Part shown: positions 57,202-64,000 of the stretch, one piece after another
Layout of the letters: every line of letters starts with the position of its first letter
How positions within the stretch are numbered: position 1 is the stretch's first letter
Source of the DNA: Allobosea robiniae
GTDB lineage: Bacteria > Pseudomonadota > Alphaproteobacteria > Rhizobiales > Beijerinckiaceae
Reading direction: 5' to 3'
DNA length: 64,000 nucleotides
Assembly (NCBI RefSeq): GCF_900102525.1
Contig: NZ_FNBZ01000006.1
Span: forward strand, 62,001 to 126,000
Translations under genes and position numbers: made by a program
The notes under the pieces: generated by a model
The model's database searches: none
Seen by the model: the letters and a program-made list of their open reading frames with translations, nothing else
What the model was told of the DNA's origin: nothing

Positions 57202-57540
57202 ATGACGAAATATCTCATCTCCTTTCCGAGCGAGGCGATGGTGCTCACGGACGAGGAGCTGAACGCCGCCTCCGTCGACTCCCATGCGGTGATCGAGGAG
57301 GCCAAGGCGGCCGGCGTTTATGTCTTCGGCGGCGGGATCAACGAGCCGGTCGCCCCCGTGCTCGTCTCCGCCGATGGATCGGTGTCCGATCGGATTTATC
57401 CGGGCAGCCGCCTCAATGGCGGCTTCGCGGTGCTGGAGCTGCCGACGCGCGAGGAAGCGGTGAAATGGGCGGCGAAGCTCGCGCGGGCCTGTCGCTGCGC
57501 GCAGGAACTGCGCGAGTTCATGTATGATCCGGCCAGCTAG
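57202..57540 (+). CDS. YCII-related (YciI/DGPF) domain protein
   Basis: 112 residues of the YCII-related ferredoxin-like fold. MTKYLISFPSEAMVLTDEEL, then VIEEAKAAGVYVFGGGI, and the end FAVLELPTREEAVKWAAKLARACRCAQELREFMYDP are typical of a subgroup often called DGPF-domain proteins. Their activity is unknown, though they often occur near extracytoplasmic-function sigma factors; none is seen here. The ATG at 57202 is chosen because the upstream frame is Arg/Ser-rich and unlike the family. Confidence 0.85.
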   Translation: MTKYLISFPSEAMVLTDEELNAASVDSHAVIEEAKAAGVYVFGGGINEPVAPVLVSADGSVSDRIYPGSRLNGGFAVLELPTREEAVKWAAKLARACRCAQELREFMYDPAS

Positions 57541-57609
57541 GATGGCCGTTGCCAGCTCCCGCCGAGGACGCCATTCGCCGGCGACCGCCGCCATCGGAGA
57601 TCACCGCCC

Positions 57610-57864
57610 ATGATCAGATTTGCCACCGTTGCGGCGTTGGTCGCGGTCGCCTTTGGGGCTGCCGATGACGCGTTCGCGGCAGGTTCGTGCCGGCCGACGC
57701 GAGACGGCAAGGACCGCATGGAAAGGTCCGGCGGCTGCCCGAGCGGTTATGTCGTGCGCGGCGCCTGCTGCGAATCCGTCCGGCCGATCTCGCAGCCCAC
57801 CGGCCCGCATACCTGCCCGCCCGGCACCATGCTGAGGCTCGGCGCTTGCGTCCCGCGCCCGTAG
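57610..57864 (+). CDS. Small secreted cysteine-rich protein, function unknown
   Basis: 84 residues. A clear signal peptide (VAALVAVAFGAADDAFA) is cleaved near residue 23. The mature 60 residues contain six cysteines (GSCRP, GGCPSG, GACCES, HTCPPG, GACVP), enough for three disulphides, and many Pro/Gly. GGAGAT precedes the start. Nothing identifies a function; it may be a periplasmic or exported small folded protein. Confidence 0.68.
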   Translation: MIRFATVAALVAVAFGAADDAFAAGSCRPTRDGKDRMERSGGCPSGYVVRGACCESVRPISQPTGPHTCPPGTMLRLGACVPRP

Positions 57865-57906
57865 GTCACCGGTCGCGGCTGCGCCGCATTCCGGAGACCT
57901 GACGCC

Positions 57907-59778
57907 TCAGGCGCTCTCCAGCTCCTCGCCGAGCAGCAGCCATTCCTCCTCCGCCGCCGCCAGCGCCTCCGACAGTTCGGCGCGCTGGCGCGAGATCTGG
58001 ATCGCCTTGTCGGGGTCGCGGGCAAAGGCGCCGTTGGCGAGCGCCGCATCGACCTTCTCGATCAGTCCGGTCAGCTTGGCGATGCGCGCCTCGGCGAGGT
58101 TGAGCTTTTGCCTGAGCGGCCCCTGCGCGGCCCGCTTCGTCGCCGCTTCCTTGCGCTCGTCGGCCTTGGGTTTGGCGTTGGCCTCCGGCGCCGGCTTGCC
58201 GCGCTTCTCGGCCTTGGCAGCGCCCAGCACATAGGTCCGGTAATCGTCCATGTCGCCGTCGAAATTCTTCACCGTCCCGCCACCGACGAGCCAAAGCCGG
58301 TCGGCGCAGGCCTCGATCAGGAAGCGGTCGTGGCTGACGAGGATGACGGCGCCGGGATAGTCGTTGATCGCGGTGACCAGCGCCGTGCGGCTGTCGATGT
58401 CGAGATGGTTGGTCGGCTCGTCGAGGATCAGCAGATGCGGCCCGTGGAAGGTCGCGAGCCCCAGCATCAGGCGTGCCTTCTCGCCGCCGGAGAGCAGCTT
58501 CACCGGCGTATCGGCCTTGTTCGCGGGGAAGCCGATCTGCGCCGCCTTTGAGCGCACCTTGGCCTCCGGCGCATCCGGCATCAGGTCGCGCAGATGGCCG
58601 ACGGGCGTGTCCTCGATCCGCAATTCGTCAAGCTGGTGCTGGGCGAAATAGGCGGTCTCCAGCTTGCTCGACTTCTTCATCTCGCCGGACATGGCGTCGA
58701 GCCTGCCGCCGATCAGCTTGCAGAAGGTCGACTTGCCGTTGCCGTTCGAGCCGAGCAGCGCGATGCGGTCGTCGGGCGCGAGCGAGAGGTTGAGCCGCGA
58801 CAAGACCTTGCGCTCGCCATAACCGGCGGCGGCATCCTCCAGCACGATCATCGGCGGCGAGAGCGGCTTTTCCGGACCGGGGAAGGAGAAGGGCTGCACG
58901 TCGCGGTCGACGATCGCGGCGATGGTCTGCATCTTCTCCAGCCGCTTGACGCGCGACTGCGCCTGCCGGGCCTTGGTCGCCTTGGCCTTGAAGCGGTCGA
59001 CGAAGGACTGGAGATGCTTGCGTTCGGCGTCCTGCTTCTCCTTGGCGCGGGCGAGCTGCATCTGCTTCTCGGCGCGCTGCTTCTCGAAGGAGGAATAGCC
59101 GCCGCGATAGAGCGTGAGCTTGCCCTGGTCGAGATGCATGATGTGGTCGACCGAGGTGTCGAGCAGTTCGCGATCGTGGCTGATGACGATCACGGTGTGC
59201 GGATAGCGCTCGAGGTAGTCGTAGAGCCAGAGCGTGCCTTCGAGGTCGAGATAGTTGGTCGGCTCGTCGAGCAGCAGCAGGTCGGGCTCGGAGAACAGCA
59301 CGGCCGCGAGCGCGACGCGCATGCGCCAGCCGCCCGAGAAATCGGAGCAGGGGCGCTGCTGCGCCTCCTCGTCGAAGCCGAGCCCGTGCAGCACCATCGC
59401 GGCGCGCGCCGGGGCCGAGTGCGCGCCGATATCGGCGAGCCGCGTGCCGATCTCGGCGATGCGGTGCGGATCGGTCGCGGTCTCCGCTTCCGTCATCAGG
59501 GCCGAGCGCTCGGTATCGGCCGCGAGCACGACCTCGATCAGCGTCTCCGGGCCGCCCGGCGCTTCCTGCGCGACGCCACCGATACGCCGGCCCCGCGGCA
59601 GGCTGATCGTGCCGCTCTCGGTGCCGAGATCGCCGGTGATGATCTTGAACAGCGTGGTCTTGCCGGTGCCGTTGCGGCCGACGAAGCCGACGCGCGCGCC
59701 ATCCGGGATCGCGGCACCGGTATGGTCGAGCAGCAGGCGTTCGCCGAGGCGGTAGGTGATATCGTTGATCGTGAGCAT
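57907..59778 (-). CDS. ABC-F family ATPase
   Basis: 623 residues with two ABC domains and no membrane helices. Domain 1: GRNGTGKTTLFKI, FSGGWRMRVALA and LLLLDEPTNYLD. Domain 2: GSNGNGKSTFCKLIGG, LLSGGEKARLML and LLILDEPTNHLD. The inter-domain linker is Lys/Arg/Gln-rich, and a C-terminal coiled coil follows (from about residue 540). ABC-F proteins act on the ribosome in translation; subgroup assignment (YheS/Uup-like) needs comparison. The start at 59778 gives MLTINDITYRLGERLLLD. Confidence 0.92.
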   Translation of the reverse strand: MLTINDITYRLGERLLLDHTGAAIPDGARVGFVGRNGTGKTTLFKIITGDLGTESGTISLPRGRRIGGVAQEAPGGPETLIEVVLAADTERSALMTEAETATDPHRIAEIGTRLADIGAHSAPARAAMVLHGLGFDEEAQQRPCSDFSGGWRMRVALAAVLFSEPDLLLLDEPTNYLDLEGTLWLYDYLERYPHTVIVISHDRELLDTSVDHIMHLDQGKLTLYRGGYSSFEKQRAEKQMQLARAKEKQDAERKHLQSFVDRFKAKATKARQAQSRVKRLEKMQTIAAIVDRDVQPFSFPGPEKPLSPPMIVLEDAAAGYGERKVLSRLNLSLAPDDRIALLGSNGNGKSTFCKLIGGRLDAMSGEMKKSSKLETAYFAQHQLDELRIEDTPVGHLRDLMPDAPEAKVRSKAAQIGFPANKADTPVKLLSGGEKARLMLGLATFHGPHLLILDEPTNHLDIDSRTALVTAINDYPGAVILVSHDRFLIEACADRLWLVGGGTVKNFDGDMDDYRTYVLGAAKAEKRGKPAPEANAKPKADERKEAATKRAAQGPLRQKLNLAEARIAKLTGLIEKVDAALANGAFARDPDKAIQISRQRAELSEALAAAEEEWLLLGEELESA

Positions 59779-59935
59779 GGCGCGCCCGTTTAGGCTTGCC
59801 GCGCTCGAAAAGGCAATCGAAAGCCGGAACAAGCGGCCGTTGTCACCGTTTCGTCAAAATCTCGCCTTGGGGCCGCCCGCACCGGGCATCACCCAAGGGA
59901 AACCGGGTCAACCGCGATTCGCCGAGGCTATCTTC

Positions 59936-60058
59936 ATGGATACCCGCCTGTCCTACGCCAGCTCCCGCCGTGCCTCCGCTACGGCCTCGCTCATGGTCAT
60001 CGTCTCGATCATCATCGGCAGCGCCGCCGCGCTCGCCGCGTTGGTGCCGCTGAGCTGA
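59936..60058 (+). CDS. Possible 40-residue single-span membrane peptide
   Basis: A short frame starting with an ATG about 8 bases after GAGG. It has a polar, basic N-terminus (MDTRLSYASSRRASATA) and one hydrophobic helix (LMVIVSIIIGSAAALAALVP) reaching the end. The shape is that of many small bacterial membrane proteins. It lies between the divergent ABC-F gene and coaD. Because it is so short, it could be chance. Confidence 0.4.
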   Translation: MDTRLSYASSRRASATASLMVIVSIIIGSAAALAALVPLS

Positions 60059-60118
60059 GGCTCCCCAAGCCCCTGAGAAGACTTGTCGTCCTCCGGTCCA
60101 GCCGCTAACGCTGGCCGT

Positions 60119-60619
60119 ATGGCACGCATCGCTTTCTACACCGGCTCCTTCGATCCCGTGACCAACGGCCATGCCGACGTCATCGCGGCCGCTGCCGGCC
60201 TCTGCGACAGGCTCGTCCTGGCGATCGGGGTCCACCCCGGCAAGACGCCGCTGCTCTCAGTCGATATCCGCGCCGAATTGTTGCGCGCCGTCGCCGGGCC
60301 GTTGCTGGCAGCCAAAGGCGCTTCGCTCGAAGTGGTGACCTTCGACGATCTCGCCGTCGACGCGGCGCGTCGGGCCGGGGCCTCGATCATCATCCGCGGC
60401 CTCCGCGACGGCAGCGACCTCGACTACGAGATGCAGATGGCGGGGATGAACGGCACCATGGCGCCGGACGTGCAGACCGTGTTCCTGCCGGCCTCGCCCG
60501 ACGTGCGCTACATTACCGCGACGCTGGTGCGCCAGATCGCGGCGATGGGCGGCGATGTCTCGCCCTTCGTGCCGGGGCCCGTGCTGGCCGCGCTGAAGGC
60601 GCGCTTCGCCAAGAGCTGA
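60119..60619 (+). CDS. coaD: Phosphopantetheine adenylyltransferase
   Basis: 166 residues. It adenylates 4'-phosphopantetheine in CoA synthesis. The nucleotidyltransferase motif is [14 protein letters not shown] at residue 9, followed by [20 protein letters not shown] near 88 and the [18 protein letters not shown] segment near 126 that corresponds to the usual ISSTxVR motif. In many relatives coaD stands directly before the cyclophilin genes; here these are 39 kb upstream and proS follows instead. Confidence 0.95.
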   Translation: MARIAFYTGSFDPVTNGHADVIAAAAGLCDRLVLAIGVHPGKTPLLSVDIRAELLRAVAGPLLAAKGASLEVVTFDDLAVDAARRAGASIIIRGLRDGSDLDYEMQMAGMNGTMAPDVQTVFLPASPDVRYITATLVRQIAAMGGDVSPFVPGPVLAALKARFAKS

Positions 60620-60771
60620 CGGCACGATCTTCGGCGAAAGGCACATAACTTCGCCATCTTCCGCCGCTTCCTGCTGATTTTGGTTTGCAATTTGTCGAGA
60701 GCGATGGTGTCTCTCAGATGAAGCGACTCGTCGTGCAGTGCCCTGCACGACGCCCTCCGACAGGTTTCCCG

Positions 60772-62103
60772 ATGCGTCTTTCCCGCTATTTCCTGCCCCT
60801 CCTGCGCGATACGCCCAAGGAGGCCGAGATCGTCTCGCACCGGCTGATGCTGCGTGCCGGCATGATCCGCCAGCAGTCGGCGGGCATCTATTCCTGGCTG
60901 CCGCTGGGCCTGCGCGTGCTGAACAAGATCAGCAACGTCGTTCGCGAGGAGCAGAATCGCTCGGGCGCCATCGAGATCCTGATGCCGACCATCCAGTCGG
61001 CCGATCTCTGGCGCGAGAGTGGGCGCTACGAGGCCTATGGCAAGGAGATGCTGCGCATCAAGGACCGGCATGATCGCGACATGCTGTACGGGCCGACCAA
61101 CGAGGAGATGGTCACCGAGATCGTCCGCTCCTACGTCAAGTCCTACAAGGACCTGCCGCTCAATCTCTACCACATCCAGTGGAAGTTCCGCGACGAGGTC
61201 CGCCCGCGCTTCGGCGTGATGCGCGGCCGCGAGTTCCTGATGAAGGACGCCTATTCCTTCGATCTCGACAAGGATGCGGCGCGCCACGCCTATAACCGCA
61301 TGTTCACCGCCTATCTGCGCACCTTCACGCGGCTGGGCGTCAAGGCGATTCCAATGAAGGCCGATACCGGCCCGATCGGCGGCGACCTCAGCCATGAATT
61401 CATCGTGCTCGCCTCGACCGGCGAGAGCGAGGTCTTCTGCCACAGCGACTACCTGAACTTCGAGACGCCGGCCGCCGACACCGATTTCGACGATGTCGCC
61501 GGCCTGCAGGGCGTCTTCGACAAGTGGACGAGCCTCTACGCCGCGACCGAGGAAATGCATGACAAGGCCGCCTTCGAGGCGGTTCCGGAAGACAAGCGCG
61601 TCTCGGCGCGCGGCATCGAAGTCGGCCATATCTTCTATTTCGGCACGAAATATTCCGAGCCGATGGGCGCGACCGTTGCCGGGCCGGATGGCCAGCCCGT
61701 GCTGCTGCATGGCGGCTCCTACGGCATCGGGCCGAGCCGCCTCGTCGCCGCGCTGATCGAGGCCGGGCATGACGATGCCGGTATCGTCTGGCCGGAGGAG
61801 ATCGCGCCCTTCGACATCGCGGTCATCAACCTCAAGGTCGGCGACGCCGCGACGGACGGTGCCTGCGAGCAGCTCTACAAGACGCTGCTCGGCAAGGGTT
61901 ATGACGCGCTCTACGACGATACGGACACGCGCCCGGGCGGAAAATTCGCCACAGCCGACCTGATCGGCGTGCCCTGGCAGATCATCGTCGGCCCGAAGGG
62001 GCTGGCCGAGGGCAAGGTCGAGATCAAGCGCCGCGCTGGCGGCGAGCGTGAGCTCGTCTCGCTGGAAGCCGCGCTCGACCGCTTCAAGGGCAGGGCGGCG
62101 TGA
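60772..62103 (+). CDS. proS: Proline--tRNA ligase, alphaproteobacterial short type
   Basis: 443 residues. Charges tRNA(Pro). Class II motifs are present: the start [19 protein letters not shown], motif 2 [26 protein letters not shown], and motif 3 in [17 protein letters not shown]. It lacks the large editing insertion of the Escherichia coli enzyme, normal for alphaproteobacteria. The ATG at 60772 gives the family start; the frame is open upstream. lolC follows by 43 bases. Confidence 0.96.
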   Translation: MRLSRYFLPLLRDTPKEAEIVSHRLMLRAGMIRQQSAGIYSWLPLGLRVLNKISNVVREEQNRSGAIEILMPTIQSADLWRESGRYEAYGKEMLRIKDRHDRDMLYGPTNEEMVTEIVRSYVKSYKDLPLNLYHIQWKFRDEVRPRFGVMRGREFLMKDAYSFDLDKDAARHAYNRMFTAYLRTFTRLGVKAIPMKADTGPIGGDLSHEFIVLASTGESEVFCHSDYLNFETPAADTDFDDVAGLQGVFDKWTSLYAATEEMHDKAAFEAVPEDKRVSARGIEVGHIFYFGTKYSEPMGATVAGPDGQPVLLHGGSYGIGPSRLVAALIEAGHDDAGIVWPEEIAPFDIAVINLKVGDAATDGACEQLYKTLLGKGYDALYDDTDTRPGGKFATADLIGVPWQIIVGPKGLAEGKVEIKRRAGGERELVSLEAALDRFKGRAA

Positions 62104-62146
62104 CGGCGAACACCGTCATGAAGACGCACCTGATGGGAGCTGCCGC

Positions 62147-63439
62147 ATGAGCGCCGTCGCCGACAGCGCCGAGGTTCCGACCGGGACAAAGCCTTTCGCC
62201 GGATTCGAATGGCTGCTCGCCGGGCGCTATCTGCGCACGCGCCGCCGTGAGGGCTTCGTCTCGGTCATTGCCGGCTTCTCCTTCCTCGGCATCCTGCTCG
62301 GCGTCGCCACGCTGATCATCGTGATGTCGGTGATGAACGGCTTCCGGATCGAGCTGCTCAGCAAGATCGTCGGCGTGAACGGCCATATCTTCGCGACGCC
62401 GATCGACCGCCCGCTCGACGATTACGACAGCGTCGCGGCCAGGCTCGCCAAGATCCCCGGTATCAAGCTCGCGATTCCGCTGGTCGAGGGCCAGGCGCTC
62501 GCCTCCTCGCAGACGGGTAACAACGGCGTGCTGGTGCGCGGCATACGCGAGAGCGACATCAAGGCGATTCCCTTCATCGGCGGCAATATCAAGTCCGGCA
62601 CGCTCGACGGCTTCGACGGCGGCACGCCCGGCGTCGCCATCGGCCGGCGCCTCGCCAATGCGCTGGGCATCCAGGCCGGCGACATGATGACCCTGGTTTC
62701 CCCGCAGGGCGCCTCGACGCCCTTCGGTACGGCCCCGCGCATCAAGGCCTATCCGGTCAAGGCGATCTTCGAGATCGGCATGACCGAGTTCGACGGCACC
62801 TTCGTCTACATGCCGCTCAACGAGGCGCAGGCCTATTTCAACCGCGACGGCGACGTGAACGTCATCGAGATCTTCGTCGACAACCCCGACCGGACCCAGG
62901 CCGTGCGCGACGCGATCGAGGCCGATGCGCCGCGCCCGCTCGTGCTCTCCGACTGGCGCCAGCGCAATCGCAGCTTCTTCAATGCGCTCGAAGTCGAGCG
63001 GAACGTGATGTTCATCATCCTTACGCTGATCGTGCTGGTCGCGGCGCTGAACATCGTCTCCGGCCTGATCATGCTGGTGAAGGACAAGACCGCCGATATC
63101 GCGATCATGCGCACCATGGGCTGCACGCGCGGCACGGTGCTGCGCGTCTTCCTGATCACTGGGGCGACGATCGGCGTGGTCGGTACGCTGGCGGGCTTAG
63201 GCCTCGGCATCGTCTTCGCCAAGAACATCAAGTCGATCATGGCTGGGCTGAACTGGATCACCGGGGCCAATCTCTGGGACCCGACGGTGCGCTTCCTCAG
63301 CGACATCCCCTCGGTCATAGACTGGAGCGAGGTGACGAGCGTCGTGCTGATGGCGCTGACCCTGTCGCTGCTGGCGACGCTCTATCCGGCCTGGAAGGCT
63401 GCCCGGCTTGACCCCGTCGAAGCGCTGAGGATGGGCTAA
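62147..63439 (+). CDS. lolC: Lipoprotein-releasing ABC transporter permease (LolC/LolE)
   Basis: 430 residues. Part of the LolCDE machine that detaches lipoproteins from the inner membrane. [28 protein letters not shown] opens the first helix, a periplasmic MacB-like domain spans about 70-290, and three helices follow, with the FtsX-type [23 protein letters not shown] coupling segment. Alphaproteobacteria often encode a single LolC/E-type permease. GGGAGC six bases upstream supports the start. lolD begins 4 bases after the stop. Confidence 0.93.
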   Translation: MSAVADSAEVPTGTKPFAGFEWLLAGRYLRTRRREGFVSVIAGFSFLGILLGVATLIIVMSVMNGFRIELLSKIVGVNGHIFATPIDRPLDDYDSVAARLAKIPGIKLAIPLVEGQALASSQTGNNGVLVRGIRESDIKAIPFIGGNIKSGTLDGFDGGTPGVAIGRRLANALGIQAGDMMTLVSPQGASTPFGTAPRIKAYPVKAIFEIGMTEFDGTFVYMPLNEAQAYFNRDGDVNVIEIFVDNPDRTQAVRDAIEADAPRPLVLSDWRQRNRSFFNALEVERNVMFIILTLIVLVAALNIVSGLIMLVKDKTADIAIMRTMGCTRGTVLRVFLITGATIGVVGTLAGLGLGIVFAKNIKSIMAGLNWITGANLWDPTVRFLSDIPSVIDWSEVTSVVLMALTLSLLATLYPAWKAARLDPVEALRMG

Positions 63440-63443
63440 AGCG

Positions 63444-64000
63444 ATGGCACAGGAAATGCCCGCGCTCTTCCTCTCTCAGGTCGAGCGCTATTATCCGCAG
63501 AGCGATGCGCCGCTCGAAGTGCTGCGCAAGGCCGATTTCGCGCTCTGGCCGGGCGAGGTCGTCGCGCTGGTCGCACCGAGCGGCACCGGCAAGTCGACGC
63601 TGCTGCATGTCGCCGGCCTCTTGGAGAAGCCCGATGCCGGCGAGGTCTTCGTCGGCGGGCTCGCCACCACCAAGCTCGACGACAAGGGCCGCACGCGGCT
63701 GCGCCGCACCGAGATCGGCTTCGTCTACCAGTTCCACCATCTGCTGCCCGAGTTCACGGCGCTGGAGAATGTCGTGCTGCCGCAGCGCATCCGCGGATTG
63801 GCGCGCGGCCTCGCCGAGGAGCGGGCGACCGAATTGCTGACCTTCCTGGGTCTCGGCGAGCGCCTCGACCATCTGCCGGGCGAGTTGTCGGGCGGCGAGC
63901 AGCAGCGTGTCGCGATCGGCCGCGCCGTTGCCAACGGGCCGCGCCTGCTGCTGGCGGACGAGCCCACGGGTAACCTCGACCCGCAGACCGCGCAGCATGT
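63444..64000 (+). CDS. lolD: Lipoprotein-releasing ABC transporter ATP-binding protein LolD (3' end beyond the window)
   Basis: 185 codons are visible before the window ends; no stop is reached. The ATPase core is nearly complete: Walker [16 protein letters not shown] near residue 46, the Q-loop [12 protein letters not shown] near 95, the signature [14 protein letters not shown] near 152, and Walker [13 protein letters not shown] near 174. It powers LolC. Only the last 40-50 residues should be missing. Confidence 0.95.
   Translation, partial: MAQEMPALFLSQVERYYPQSDAPLEVLRKADFALWPGEVVALVAPSGTGKSTLLHVAGLLEKPDAGEVFVGGLATTKLDDKGRTRLRRTEIGFVYQFHHLLPEFTALENVVLPQRIRGLARGLAEERATELLTFLGLGERLDHLPGELSGGEQQRVAIGRAVANGPRLLLADEPTGNLDPQTAQH

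Noticed and set aside
20977..60118. The 39-kb segment between DUF1467 and coaD as an integrated mobile island
   Set aside because: It contains only core genes and no integrase, transposase, tRNA or flanking direct repeat that I can see; relocation of native chromosome is more likely than acquisition.

Overview
The window is G+C-rich, densely packed bacterial chromosome and is almost entirely housekeeping. The complete alphaproteobacterial nuoA-N cluster, the run birA / RNase J / methylmalonyl-CoA epimerase / DUF1467, an editing-domain-free proline--tRNA ligase, and the fabD-fabG-acpP-fabF-mltG-yicC-gmk run point to Alphaproteobacteria, order Hyphomicrobiales (Rhizobiales). A Bosea- or Methylobacterium-like genus is a guess from protein style and from the intergenic repeats; it is not demonstrated. 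No rRNA, tRNA, CRISPR array, prophage, insertion sequence or integrase was recognised.

Layout. (1) 1-1067: the edge of a TetR-type regulator gene and a secreted M15/DUF882-like peptidase, separated by an intergenic repeat. (2) 1408-17255: respiratory complex I, nuoA to nuoN in canonical order, carrying two passengers (a GFA-family zinc protein between nuoC and nuoD, and a two-helix membrane protein between nuoH and nuoI) and a candidate internal promoter before nuoJ. (3) 17373-20976: birA, RNase J, epimerase, RidA-like protein, DUF1467. (4) 21013-25206: a terminator and possible small RNA on the minus strand, two cyclophilins flanking a secreted TonB-C-like protein, queA, and a periplasmic nucleoside permease-family protein. 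(5) 25386-32463: YfgM-like protein, der, a flavin oxidase, then on the minus strand a TPR protein, an SDR, purF and cvpA. (6) 32570-39213, minus strand: radA, alr, dnaB, then the separately terminated rpsF-rpsR-DUF2232-rplI cluster. (7) 39547-46320, plus strand: fatty-acid synthesis (fabD, fabG, acpP, fabF), mltG, yicC, gmk. (8) 46321-53135, minus strand: rsmA, pdxA, lptD, lptG, lptF, the outer-membrane LPS export locus, with no surA gene in it. (9) 53291-60058: pepA, holC, a lipoprotein, an orphan MCE/MlaD protein, a YCII protein, small secreted and membrane proteins, and an ABC-F ATPase. (10) 60119-64000: coaD, proS, lolC and the start of lolD, cut by the window edge.

How they work together: the genes cover NADH oxidation and proton pumping (nuo), lipid and envelope building (fab, acp, mltG, lpt, lol, alr), replication and repair (dnaB, holC, radA), ribosome assembly and translation (rpsF, rpsR, rplI, der, rsmA, proS, queA), RNA turnover (RNase J, YicC) and cofactor supply (birA, pdxA, coaD). 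Many neighbours overlap by 1-4 bases (ATGA or TGATG), which suggests translational coupling inside long operons.

The most interesting points are the reciprocal break of two gene runs I remember as conserved (DUF1467|proS and coaD|ppi), which makes about 39 kb between them look like a relocated segment; the passenger genes inside nuo; the NuoE C-terminal fusion; the missing surA; and a structured gap at 20977-21363. I see no clearly new multi-gene system here.
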